From the NCBI GenBank assembly GCA_900088475.1, contig FLMG01003817.1:1-13756 (forward strand): DNA of 13,756 nucleotides, written 5' to 3'. Positions 1-10,774 of the stretch are shown in pieces. The notes beneath the pieces were generated by a model. It searched no databases, had not been told where the DNA came from, and worked only from the letters and a program-made list of their open reading frames with translations. A program made the translations under genes and the position numbers. This DNA comes from Hyphochytrium catenoides. Its lineage: Eukaryota > Sar > Hyphochytriomycetes > Hyphochytriales > Hyphochytriaceae. The number at the start of each line of letters is the position of its first letter. Position 1 is the stretch's first letter.

Positions 1-456
1 ATAAAAAAATCCATAAAAGAGAACCATCTTTTTGTCCTTCATAGAATTCTTTTATGGGTTTTTGGTCATAGTGTAGTTCCTATCTTCCAACCCTATGAAA
101 CCAGAAGATAGAGATGTCTCACGGTCATCATGACCATCTCTATTCTCATTGTACTTGTAGAGCTCCACAATGCCGCAGCCTCGAGTTGCCTTTCATTAGA
201 TAAGGAAGTCCCTGGGTGAGTGCTGTATGAGAGAAGCAGAGAGCTATGTGCTTTGTTATTACTTTATTATCTAAGAGAAGGTCAAAGCTCGGCGTGGTGT
301 CTGCGGCGTCGTCGTGAATGTCTCTTCTCCCTGTATCAAGGTGCGAGGTCCCAGTTGTTGTTCAAGTGAAGTAAGGTCTTCAATCATACTTCATTATAAA
401 TAGAGCCCGTCATAAGAACAGGGCCATAAATGGCAATTGTTCCCAGCCCAGCTTGG
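1..456. other. Non-coding flank downstream of NBP35
   Basis: I see no exon here on either strand: there is no long open frame and no recognisable protein motif. The first 60 bases are A/T-rich. The part next to position 457 should be the 3' untranslated region of the minus-strand NBP35 gene, and it holds a polyadenylation-like hexamer at 263-268. Confidence 0.5.
263..268 (-). terminator. Candidate polyadenylation signal for NBP35
   Basis: The plus strand reads TTTATT, which is AATAAA on the minus strand. It lies about 190 nt past the NBP35 stop codon, a reasonable length for a 3' untranslated region. The hexamer is common by chance and the poly(A) signal of this organism is unknown, so this is only a candidate. 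Confidence 0.35.
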
Positions 457-2173
457 TCAGGAATTATTCTCTGCACTCTTCACCAGACTGTCCACAATTG
501 CATTGAATGGGCCTACACCTCTGCTGTGAGGGTACTTCTCAACGAAAGGCTCGCCTTCCTCGCAGGCCTTCAATAGATAAGGATCCAAAGGAAGCCGACC
601 CAAAAATGGTACCCCGTACGTCTTCGCCATTCCCTGAGGCCCGCTGCCGAAGGCGGGGAAGACCTCAGTAGATACTGAGTAATCCAATAGATGAGGCGCA
701 TGTGCCTTGAGAACCTCTTTCACCTTGGGAGCAGATTGACAGAGAAAGATGAGAAGATTCACAAGATGACATGGACAAACGAACATGACGTAGAGGAAAC
801 CAAAACCCCGCGATTAGGGTGCCAGGCGGGACTGTGCGGGAGTTGTTGCCCTTCCAGCCCTTACCACTCAAAGATAGTGAAGATGTAGGTCGAGAAATTA
901 GCCATTGAGGAATAATCAGTCTTACCTCTTCGGTTGCCTCTTGGCCATCTGGTCTGAGAAAAGACAAGCTGCTGACGGGTGCTTGATACCCGCTCATATT
1001 CTCAACTATTCCAAGCACGGGAATCTTGGTCTTTTTGCAGAAGTTGATCTCCTTCCGCACATCCATCATGGCCACCTCCTGCGGAGTGGTTACAATGACC
1101 GCGCCGTCTACGCCAGCCTGTTTTAGGTACTGAAAGGGAAGCATGTCAAACACATAGTCGAATACTGGCCATCCGACACCACCTTCCTTCTTGTCATCCC
1201 AACTTCAGTGACTAGGACCATTCTTCTAAGGTGATGTCCGATCACTGGACCCGAGTCTCTCGTAACGCTCTTCGTGAGGACTATCTCCATTCCTAGGCTA
1301 AGCTAATCTCCGTCGTATGACGCACTTCAACTCACCTGCACAATAGAGATATGCTCATCCGAAGTGCCTGGAGGGGTGTCAATGATAAGATAGTCTAGGT
1401 CCTCCCAGAGGACATCCGTTAGAAATTGTTTGATCAGGCCATTCTTCCTGGGGCCCCGCCAAATTATGGCATCATCCTCTTTTGGAAGCATAAAGCCAAT
1501 TGACATCACCTGTACCAAAGGGTAAGTAGCTGACATGAAGCTTGGTACAGCGCAGAAGTGCTTACCGCGAGGTTATCTTCAACATAGACGGGTGACCATC
1601 CCGCAGCACTCTGATGAACTTCATGGCCGACTAAGCCCAACATACGCGGCACACTCGGACCGCATATGTCAACGTCGAGGATGCCAACCTACCCATGGGT
1701 CAAATGGGTATGAATATCAGCTACCGCATGGGTAGAGTATGACTCTCACGACCCAATTAGCGCCATACCTGTTTGCCCCTGGCTGCCAAGGTCCATGCCA
1801 ATTGACAGGCAAAGCTACTCTTTCCAACGCCTCCTTTGCCTGAAAGCACCAAGATCTTATGTTTCACTGACTTCAGGTGCATCTGGACTTCTGCTACAGC
1901 TAATGTGGGTCCAAAGAGATGATGTTATTGTCAATGTTGGACATAGGGAACTGACATCCTGTACCTGGATCAGGCTTCTTAGCCTCCCCTGAAGCGCATA
2001 TTTTTTGGTTAGGACAACCAGCACAGCCAGCAGCTTTGCCTGCATCGTCTGACTGCACGCCCACACAACCTGCCATTGGATGGTTCGTAAGTGAGTTATA
2101 CAATCATGACAAGAGTCCAGAAGCCAAGATTACCCTGGTTGGCGTTTTCTGGAACCATTGTTGAATCTGCCAT
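457..2173 (-). CDS. NBP35: Cytosolic Fe-S cluster assembly factor NBP35 (NUBP1), plant-type
   Basis: P-loop ATPase scaffold that assembles 4Fe-4S clusters in the cytosol for transfer to cytosolic and nuclear apoproteins (CIA pathway). Seven exons join in frame: 2173-2134, 2069-1965, 1899-1769, 1688-1566, 1509-1336, 1129-926 and 723-457, giving 347 residues. Visible motifs: N-terminal cluster motif C15-x13-C29-x2-C32-x5-C38; deviant Walker A GKGGVGKS at 69-76; DVDICGPS near 97; [39 protein letters not shown] at 234-238. After ENMSG, where the human and yeast proteins carry CPxC, there is no cysteine pair. The segment instead resembles Arabidopsis NBP35, as remembered, in length and in its LLD...EVF...GVPFLG pattern. 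The start ATG at 2173 opens [12 protein letters not shown], close to the plant N-terminus; a second Met is codon 6. Introns are 56-206 nt. Intron 2 has three in-frame acceptors. It is transcribed away from the sphingomyelinase-like gene. Confidence 0.95.
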
Positions 2174-2951
2174 TGCTATACGGTCTAAGACAGGTCACGT
2201 TAAGTGCAATCTGGTGCTTTCCGTATCTGTGTTTATTGCTGAATGAGGACCTTAGACAGACAAATGAAAGCAGAGAAGCTTTCTTGGGCCACAAAGACAC
2301 TGCTGTCTATCAGATGGGAGATGGAACAAGAGGCGATGCGATGGCAGAGGAAGATCATCGAAGTGCGGAAAGATGAAGGAGCGTGTGCGGGCCGGAGCGG
2401 GTGCCTGCTTCTCTTTCCCATAACATTCTGACCTGATGCTTACACAATTGACGCTTTCAAACTGTCACTTTCCTTCAACCTCACAGTTTTGTTGTTTTGA
2501 CCTTCTGAAGAAACAAATGCAAAGTGACAACGGAACAGTTTCAGACCGCCAAATATGCAGCTTCAGAGTACGGCTAACGGCCGGCCTCGGTGACAACATA
2601 GTAACGGTTACCCGCTAGCTCACCATTGAAAGGAAACTTTGTCCTCCACCGTTCCCCGGCTGGATTCTCCAACTTCAACATCCCATCACCGCGGCCTTTG
2701 CCCTTCCTGCTCCCGGCTTAGCTTGCGCCTGGGACGGTAGCGGCACTCCGCTAGGCAACACAGGCAGGAGATGAGGCATGAGAGGGCTGAAAGTGCACTA
2801 AGAGGGCTTGAGAGCGATGTGGCAGGATCGTGCGAAGAGAAGCGGTTCCATTTCTTCTTCTCTGCAGATCTCAGTGTCTGCATAGACAACCCAGCAGGGT
2901 TATAAGGGCCACACCAGCTAAGGAAAGAAGGTCATTGTTGAGAGAAGGACC
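2174..2951. promoter_or_regulatory. Divergent intergenic region, likely bidirectional promoter
   Basis: These 778 bases separate the start codons of two divergent genes, NBP35 (minus) and the sphingomyelinase-like gene (plus), so both promoters and both 5' untranslated regions should lie here. Short open frames occur on both strands around 2233-2431 and 2686-2889, but none matches a known family or splices convincingly into a neighbour. I saw no clear TATA box or other named element. An in-frame stop precedes the 2952 start codon. Confidence 0.5.
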
Positions 2952-5829
2952 ATGCTACGCCACCTATTCTGCAGAATACTTCGCTACCCGGACCCTGCAG
3001 AGGCAAAGCTCCTGGGCCTTCTCGTGGCGACAGTCATCTTTTATGGCTTCGTTGTATTACTATCGAGTATGCACACTCCGCCCAAGCCAACAAGCGGAAA
3101 CCCCTCAATGTCCTTCAATGTAGTTCAGGTAGCGTCCATGCTCCTCTTGTTGCTCTGTCAGTTGCATCTCGGCTTGGACGATGTTGCTACTATAGTCAGC
3201 TATGTTCTTCAGTTCTTACCACCTAGCGCCCTAGAATCCCCCGAACTTGTGGGTGAGCTTTAGCTTGTCAATTAAGACCCTTTTGCTCTCCCCCTTCAGT
3301 ATAACATCTTCGGACGGCCGTACTTGGTGGACTATGATGGCCAAGAGGAGCGGTTTGCCCGAGTTCCGGTAGGGATCAAGCTGTTGGAAACATACGCCAA
3401 CGAAATCGACGTCGTCACTTTCACAGAGGCCACGCTGGACAGAGAGAGAACGACAATGCTTGAACATTTCAAGTTGTTTGGCTTTAACTACTCGACTTCC
3501 ATTCTGGCAGCGGACAGGCCCGCTTCCAGGTGCGGCGATCTAGCCTGTGTTTAGCGTGCCTCCACTGCCCGATTCTTTCCTCCATTGCCCATCTTATCAA
3601 GCTAATTGCTCTGCGTGGAAGTCATTTTGCCTTGCGGTATGCCATTGTGTAACATCGAGGTGCCCTACGTGGGAATCTGTCACTGTTCTCTCTGTTCACT
3701 AAACGAGTTTGCTAATGCGCTGTAGTCTGGCAAATGGTGGCGTACTCATTGTTTCGAAGTGGCCTATCCAAAGAGAGGCGCAGCACGTCTACAGGTGAGC
3801 CCCACGTCCATACCCGAAGCTGCTCACGTTTACCCAGGTGTCAACCCGTCCGGCTGGTCTATTTCTTCGTCCTTGGTACAGCGGGAGCGGGAGTTGTGTC
3901 TACGCTGACTGTCTAGCAGCCAAAGGTGTCAAGTATGCACGTATCGTGAAGACAGAGAACGGCCTTTCGAAGGTGTTCAATGTCTTTGCCTCACACTTAC
4001 AAGCCTGGTCAACTCCAGAGGCAAAGCGGGTTCGATATGCTCAAATGGCCCAGGTGAGTACAAGAAGAGGAGCAGAAGAGGAGGATGTAGTTGTTACGAT
4101 CAAAGGGTAAGTATTTGGAAAGGCAGAACGGTGCAAGGGTTTGGCCAGAGTATAGTGTTCATTGGTCTAGCTCTTCCATTAGCCAACTATCACGACCGTC
4201 GAGTTATTGCGGAAACCGAGAACTAGAGTTGACAGCCATGTGGTCACACAGATTAAGAATCGTTGCCTCAAAGCGGACAGTAACGCTAACGAAGCAGATG
4301 GTGGAGGCATAGGGTTCGCTGACGAATTGTCTCTTTTACCTCTGCACAGGCACGGGCTTTCATCGAAGCTTTGAACATTCCCAGAACCGAGGTATGTGTC
4401 CTTGCCTACTTCCCGCAGCATTGTGGTTGCGATCCCCTTATCTACTGAAAACAAAGTTGACTGTCACTCATCGTCCGTCACCCCATCCTCTTAACACCAC
4501 TCTTGTATCCTTGCAGCCAGTTATTTTTGCAGGGGACTTCAACACTGACTTGATATCCTTCCCGGAGGAGGTGGCGCACCTCCTGCTGGTTCTCAATGCG
4601 TCCATGCCGCAGCTTATGGGGGACCAGAAGTACACTAGCGAGTATGGATACTTCTGGCTATGACTTTTATATCAGACACTGACATGCCATCTCCCACTTG
4701 TCCATCGTGTGCTTTAGCCCTCATACGAATGTGCTCGTAGGACGAGACGGAGCGGCAGGATCTGATCGATGTGCCACCGAGTATGTGAAAAGTTGGGGCC
4801 CATCACTGGTATGGCTACCACTCTTTATCTGCATCATCGTTTCTGATTTACACAGCCGTACGTTATGCTAGGGGAGTCCCCGACCAAAGTCTAACTCTGC
4901 TGCCAAGGCTCAACCAGCCCTTCGCAAACAATCGTCCCTCTCTCGACACACGCTATCTTCTCTGTCTTACATGCTGGCTGTCACGGCTCTTTCCCTGCGT
5001 GTCGCTTACCGAAACTTGTGTCCACGTGAACACGAAGAATCACACTTACCATCCAAGCCGAAGCACTGAAGTGCAATGCCATCGTCTACTTGAGGCTAAG
5101 GAACGAGAGAATTCTACCTGCGGCAGCGGGTCCGGCTCCTCTTGCACAGTCATTGACGTCGAGGAGGATTTGGGCGGCGTCAAAGGCTCCTCGGTATTCA
5201 TCCCCTGGTTGCTGCCGCAAGAAAGCCTCTGCTACTGTCCATGTTGCCCCTATGAGTGGCTAGATTACGTCCTCTGGGCCAGAGGTAGGCACAAGTTCTC
5301 CTCCGTTTACTCCTCGGGACTGGGTAGAGCTTGTTCCTCAATCGCTGCACAGTTTTAAAAGTGAGGACAAACTCGGCAACCCTTCAGCGTTTGTCATTTT
5401 GGCCGTTGTCGGAATGGCCTGTGGCTACGTTGCTTTCAGGGCCAGCTTTGGCTTCCGGCTATTAACACGTTGCTAACTCTTATACTGCTGGTAACAGAAC
5501 CTTTTCAGCAGCCTTTAGTGCCACCGACGTTAGAAGCGCGGCCTGTTAAAATGGAGCCATTTGTAGCAATGTGGGGCAAGCCTATACTTGAGAAGGTCGT
5601 GCAGGAGAAGATGGTCCTCCTTGACCTCAGTGACCACTACCCCGTAGTGGTATGGACGTCTCTCTTCTTCTTTCGTTGGGACAATTCCCTGCGGCATTCA
5701 GTCTAACGACTGCCGCTTCCCTGGGCTTATCTCATATGTTGGGCTTATGTCCCTTAATTCCTTAACTGAATGCCCTTCAAGCTGTTGTCACAGGTGTGTC
5801 GTTTCCTTTACCAATCTGCTTCATTCTGA
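2952..5829 (+). CDS. Neutral sphingomyelinase-like phosphodiesterase, membrane-anchored
   Basis: Endonuclease/exonuclease/phosphatase-fold enzyme, predicted to hydrolyse sphingomyelin or a related sphingolipid to ceramide with Mg. Exons: 2952-3128, 3300-3529, 3726-3794, 3882-4053, 4350-4391, 4517-4641, 4718-4808, one ending at 5284 (start unresolved, 4856-5101), 5498-5649 and 5794-5829. Length is about 425-490 residues. Residues 20-40 form one hydrophobic segment (signal anchor), which suggests a luminal or extracellular catalytic domain. Active-site motifs are intact: YNIFGRP at 60; TFTEAT with the metal-binding Glu102; NGGVLIVSKWPI at 139; ASHLQAW with His197; AGDFNTD with Asp237 and Asn239; YTSDPHTNVLVGRDGAA from 269; a CPCCPYEWLDYVLW cysteine cluster; and the catalytic SDHYPV near the C-terminus. 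The 2952 ATG is the first Met after an in-frame stop. Four exon junctions split codons and still restore the motifs. If the last intron is retained, the frame instead stops at 5706. Substrate is inferred from family. Confidence 0.85.
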
Positions 5830-6733
5830 CACGGCTACGGCGTCACAGGCATAATCTTCTCGCTAACCTACTTACTCGCATATCATACTCCGTTTGCTAT
5901 ATGACTGTAGGGAAAGTTTCGTTTCGCGGTAGATCCCTCGCAGCCAGTCTTACATCTGGACGGATGTTCTTCGACGTCCGACTGTCATCTGCGTTGGTTC
6001 CGCTGCTACTGCACTGGACCTGGCTGCTTTTTGAACAACACCGTTGTAGACGGGACGAAGCTGGACTCCAATCATCCGGTCAATAAGAATTGTCTCTTTA
6101 GTACAGACCAATGCATTTGCGGGCCTACATGAGGGATGCTTCTCACCTTTGAGATAGAGGGGTGATGACATGAGAGCAGGCTTGCAGGTAGCAACCATGA
6201 ATCCATGAATGTAGAGAGAGTCTCAATAGGAAGAGAACTGGGTGACGGTCAGTCCACAGGTAAGGGAAGGGGCAGAAGATGTACAAAGAAAGACATAGAG
6301 CACTTATAAAGGAAGGAGAGGATGGATGCAATGGAAGACGCAACGACACTGGCTTGTCCGTCTCCTGCATCGAGGGTGATTCAATAAATTAGAGCAGTTA
6401 TTTTTAAATACGACTTCAAGAGACTGCTTGGCACAGCTAGCTCTCTCTGGTATGTCAAAGGTTCGCTCAGCGACTAGCGGACATTACTGACCGCCCTAAG
6501 AAATGGAGCAAGTAGCTGCTGCCGTCACTCACTCCGCTGTCATGCAGTCAACAGCGGTCATGGAGCTCAAGCTGTTTCCTCTGGTGTCCCCTGGTTTGCG
6601 TGAACCTCGAGTCTTGGCTTCTCCCATTCTTTATCGTACCGTCATCTGCAACCTGAGGCCCACATGCTTTCCTCTCATGAACTGGTGGAATCCCAGAACA
6701 GACACATTTCTCTGACCAACAATGACATATGCG
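5830..6733. other. Convergent intergenic region (both 3' UTRs)
   Basis: The plus-strand sphingomyelinase-like gene and the minus-strand coiled-coil gene end towards each other across about 900 bases. Small open frames on both strands (about 5796-6086 and 6143-6370) lack recognisable motifs and credible splice connections. The interval should hold the two 3' untranslated regions. Confidence 0.45.
6383..6388 (+). terminator. Candidate polyadenylation signal for the sphingomyelinase-like gene
   Basis: AATAAA on the plus strand, about 550 nt past the 5829 stop codon. The distance is long and the hexamer is easily found by chance, so the link to the gene is weak. Confidence 0.2.
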
Positions 6734-9700
6734 CTAGACGGGCCCTAAGGTGGCTTCCTCAGCATCAAAGGTCGGCAGTGGCACACTTAGGTCCTCCTCT
6801 GTAAGGGCACATAGTCCTTCGGCATGGGAATGGGTCCACAGCGCTGAGTCCTCTTTGTTATCGGCAGTCGAGCCAATTCTTTCACTTGACGAAGTACTTT
6901 GCACAGCCACCCGTGATTGTTCATTGCTTGTCTCCTCAGAAATATGCGACTTTGACGCTTCCACAGAAACGGGAAAATTAGAAGAGGAGAGAGTATGCAC
7001 ACCCGTAGGAGGTGAGTCCGCTTGGGGTGAAGCACTGAAAGTAGGGAGAATGTTGCCTCCAACACCGTTTCCTGACCCCGAAGCTAAAGCCTTGCTGTTC
7101 TCAGCGATCAGGACAGACACATACTGACGAGTTACTGTGGCCACCTGGTGAGTTATGGTGCTTACGTATCCCTGAAGCATCTCAGTCGCCCCCTGTTGGT
7201 TTCGCATGCTCTTTGCGATCAAACCCTTCAGACCCGCCACCTGTGAAGGGTAGACACTTAGTACATAAGGGACCGGAGCTGATGAAGGCAAACACCGCGG
7301 CAAGCATTGATCATGGATCCGAGGGAGATAAGCGACGTATACAAACAATGCAATAGACATACTAACACAAAAGGAGAAGGGAACAGTGTCCTACCCCTTT
7401 ACACCAGCCAAGACCAAAGGAATCGATATCTACTCAAGCAGTGGTGAATGCTAAGAAAAGCACGATGAAGTTTCCATAAGCACCTTGTCTCTCAGCTCCC
7501 TCACTTCCTCCCGAATAGATGCCGTGCCGTGGTCGTTGATGGCCAATCTCTCGTCTACATGCTTCTGAAGAGACTGCACTTGCTTGGTCTTGAGTTATAT
7601 CGAGTAAGATGCGGCACAGTCGTTGGGAGGGTAAGACCATGAGATGCAAGGCGAATACGAAGAGGTAGACAGTTCAGAATAAAGAAGCGGAACCGACAGC
7701 ACTCCTCAATTCCTAGTAACTTTGATCGCAATTCAAAAAGGCCCTTCTGGAATGTCAGACTACATGGAAGCGGAAAGTAGAGAGGCAGAGAGCGCGATGG
7801 GGATACCAGGAGCTGGTGACGGTGCACCCAGGTCTGCACCCCTTTGCTGAGATCTTTTTCCTGCGTTGGCTCCACCACTTTCGTTGAGAGTGTGGGATCG
7901 CTGCTCTCCGAGAGCGACCTTCTCTGTGGTTCGTCGACGAAATAGTAGACATAAGAAGCTTAAAACCAGAAGAAGACGAATGTAGAACTCAAGTTCAGGG
8001 GAGAGACTACGATAACGGGGGAACCTCCGAACCAAGTCCATTAGAAGACGAAGATGAAGACGGGGAGCGAGCGGCCCTCACCTTTTGCCTTTTCCCATTA
8101 GTCTCTCCCTTCAGCTTCTCCACAACATGATCCAGCTGCTGCAGTCTCTCTTCCACCGCATCCACGCGCTCAAGACATCGAGCCACCACTCTTGGACCAT
8201 TGCTATCGGTACAAGCTAGACCGTCATTAATTTTCTCAAGGCTAGCATGTCTTTCCTTTGTGTCAAGGTGTTCGTCTTCGCCCTCCTCACCACTGCTGCC
8301 TGTTGGGGAGTCCAAAGTGGAGCTGCTTCCAGTAGATTCCGCTACCTTTAGTCTTCTCCTACCACAGATTTGGCAGCACAACTTCTGCATCTCCAGCTCT
8401 TGTCTGTCTAATCGTTGCCCTATGTCTTCCACCTTTGACGCCAGGCGGTAGAGGATTTCCTGCGCTTTATCGTCGCCATCCTTCTTCTCTTGAAGGTCCT
8501 CTTCACTTAATCTATGCTTCTCGTTGTCCTTCTTTGACATCACTTGGCGGAGCAGAGTCTCATACTTCTCTTCCATTGTCTTCACTTTTAGATCCCACCG
8601 CGCCTCGATGTCCTTACAACCTGGAAGGAGACGTGATTAGCTTTGCTTGGAGACAAGCAAGGCAGAAGGGCTCTGGAGTTCCTTCTGACGGTGATTATGT
8701 GAGTCTCCGTTGTCCTAACACTACTTCCACAGAGTAAGAAGTGATCTCTAATTCCCTCGTCACACTCATTGATTATTTTGCTGTTACCTGGCCCAAGCAC
8801 ATTCGTCAATTGTGCCATGCTGCTCTGTACGGAGCTCTGCCTCCCTTCCACGGTTGCTAGGCGATCGAGGAGACTGCGAGACTTGACACTTTCGGCCGGT
8901 TTTGTTGTTCCCACTGTCGCAGACAGTGCCTGTACACGAGCCTGCCGTTGAGTATAGAGGAAATTAGTATCAGTGAAGCCCGGGTTAGGATGGAGTGATT
9001 GACGTGTCAAGGAGAACATCCTGAGCCAGGCGAGCTATCGCAGAGAGGACACGGGCTCATTGCAAAATCGAGGGAGACATGGCTCCAGGGAAGCAGGAGC
9101 AAAGAACCAAGGCATAGAAGCAAGCTCCAGGAACAGGGCCTTATTCAAAGAAGGATGGAGATGAGGAGGTGTATACAGAGAACTTGAAAGACATACGAAG
9201 ACAACGAAGGGACCTTTAGCTCTTCGACCAGGGCCCTAACGTCTTTGTCCTCCTCTGCGCCTTCTCCAGTAACTAATGGAGGAGTAGGCATCTTACTCCT
9301 TACACTTCGTGCCAAGGCCTCTGCAAAGTCACTCAACTTCTGATGCAGCTGATAGTCATCGTCTTCTAACCCTGCAGACCCATTTGCAACGTAGAGCACT
9401 TGGTCGTCTCTCCCTCCCCGTATTCCTCCTCTGGCAGGCTCAGGAGACTGTGGCTCTAGCTCCCCTTGCCGTCCAAAATGCCCAAACCAATCCTTGCTGC
9501 CAGTACTGGTGATGACATCGTGGATGGTGTCTCTCGTAGTACTACTGGGGTGATAAGACTGGACACTGCTCATCAAGTCATCCACACCATTGCCAATGTT
9601 AGGCCTTGAGGAGGTTTGAAGGTCAGCCGATGACGGTGAGACAGACCCGGGACCAAACCTTGACCAGATGTCGCTGGCATAGATGAAGTCATGATTGTCT

Positions 9701-10719
9701 GCTGATCCTCTGCCAATGACGGAGCGGAACGCCGCTGGCCTAGTGCTGTAACCTCCATGGAACGTGCCCCTGGCGCGCTGAGCAGTCTTCGGCTTTTTGC
9801 CACCCTAGAGGGCCCGATCGGTCAATAGTGGAAACATCAGTTGAGAGCTTGTAGAATAAGGGTCGGCTAGGAAGAAAGAGGTACGACAAAGAAGATCTGA
9901 GCCTAGAAAGTAGCTATGAGACAACGTGACGTGAGGAAGCAGACACTGTGGAGGGACTGGCGCCAACTCGCCAGCCCTGGAGCAGAGATGTAATGACTCA
10001 TCGTGCATCAATGGCTTCTTACCATACTCTCGAATGGGGCTAGCCCAATTCCTTGTGAAAAGTACGAATAATTGGTGTCAGGAGCGTGACAGGGGATTGA
10101 AAGCAATAATCACGGCGACGACAACTTAGAAAAGAATCCGCTAGGGAAACAGCTCCCAGAGGGAAGCTCAGAAGCCAGAAGTGCGAGGTTGTTCCTTGGC
10201 GTGGCTTATCATCAATCTCCGCAAAGGCCCCCCCGCTTGAGGCAGACAACACGGCTAGGACTGCAGGTGACAGAGGCTTACGTCCGGGGTTATCGCTGTG
10301 TGCGTGACGAGAGATCTCTAGCAATAGCGATGTGCCGATGAAAGCAGTGTCATGGCGTGAAGCGCGGGCACTATAATGACTGACTTCCTGTGTCTGATGC
10401 TCGCGCCAATCGAAAGACAGGAAAGAATGGGGCTTTTCTTCTGTCTGTTCCTTGAGCCGCCTGGTCTCTTAGTGAATGCCTGTTCCCTTGCACTCTGTCT
10501 CGCTCGGTCTCCTTGCTCTTTTCGCACCTTATCTCTTCTTATACTATACTTCCCCCTGTTTCAGTCACTTTCTGAGTCTGTCTCGCAGCGACTCTGTCTC
10601 ACATTGTCCTTTCCTCCGCCTGAGTTTGTACTGTACAACAAAGCCAAAAAAGGAGTTCGGGGTTGCCTTTTCTCTACAAACCGCACCACACTCAGAAAGT
10701 TAGGAGACCCAGGAGTCAT
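6734..10719 (-). CDS. Coiled-coil protein of unknown family, multi-exon
   Basis: I do not recognise a family. Exons joined in frame in transcript order: 10719-10603 (may extend upstream to 10774), about 10465-10282, 10051-10023, 9804-9214, 8941-8788, 8620-8082, 7923-7807, 7582-7484 and 7240-6734. This gives about 778 residues from the Met at 10719. The N-terminal part is polar and probably disordered, with GGKKPKTAQRARGTF after the microexon. The middle and C-terminal parts have heptad-like helices, such as MEEKYETLLRQVM, VEERLQQLDHVVEKL and IREEVRELRDKVAGLKG. LCCQICGRRR is a small cysteine cluster. An acidic SGEEGEDEHLD stretch and a Ser/Thr-rich tail ending TLGPV follow. No membrane segment or catalytic motif is seen. 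Junction phases agree throughout (0, 1 and split Gly or Arg codons), and a TACTAAT branch-site-like sequence lies at 8963-8969. Weak points: a GTCCCT donor at 9213, an ambiguous acceptor near 7574-7583, another at 10450-10466, and the true 5' end. A scaffold or cytoskeletal role is only a guess. Confidence 0.7.
10023..10051 (-). other. 29-nt microexon of the coiled-coil gene
   Basis: The acceptor TTTTCACAAG sits just upstream, and a strong donor, ATG followed by GTAAGAAG, sits just downstream. The exon starts with the last two bases of an Arg codon, whose first base is the end of the exon at 10282 (donor GTAAGCC). It encodes IGLAPFESM and then joins GGKKPKTAQ of the 9804 exon in phase 0. The upstream stretch in this frame is closed by a stop, and the acceptor is the only AG after that stop, so the boundary is well constrained. 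Confidence 0.7.
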
Positions 10720-10774
10720 TATTCGGGATCTAATAGGTGTAGATAATGTTGATTCGGTATCTAGCGCTATTGAT

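Noticed and set aside
2233-2431. Overlapping open frames on both strands between NBP35 and the sphingomyelinase-like gene
   Set aside because: They are about 62 codons each, with no motif, and lie in a region expected to hold promoters and 5' untranslated sequence.
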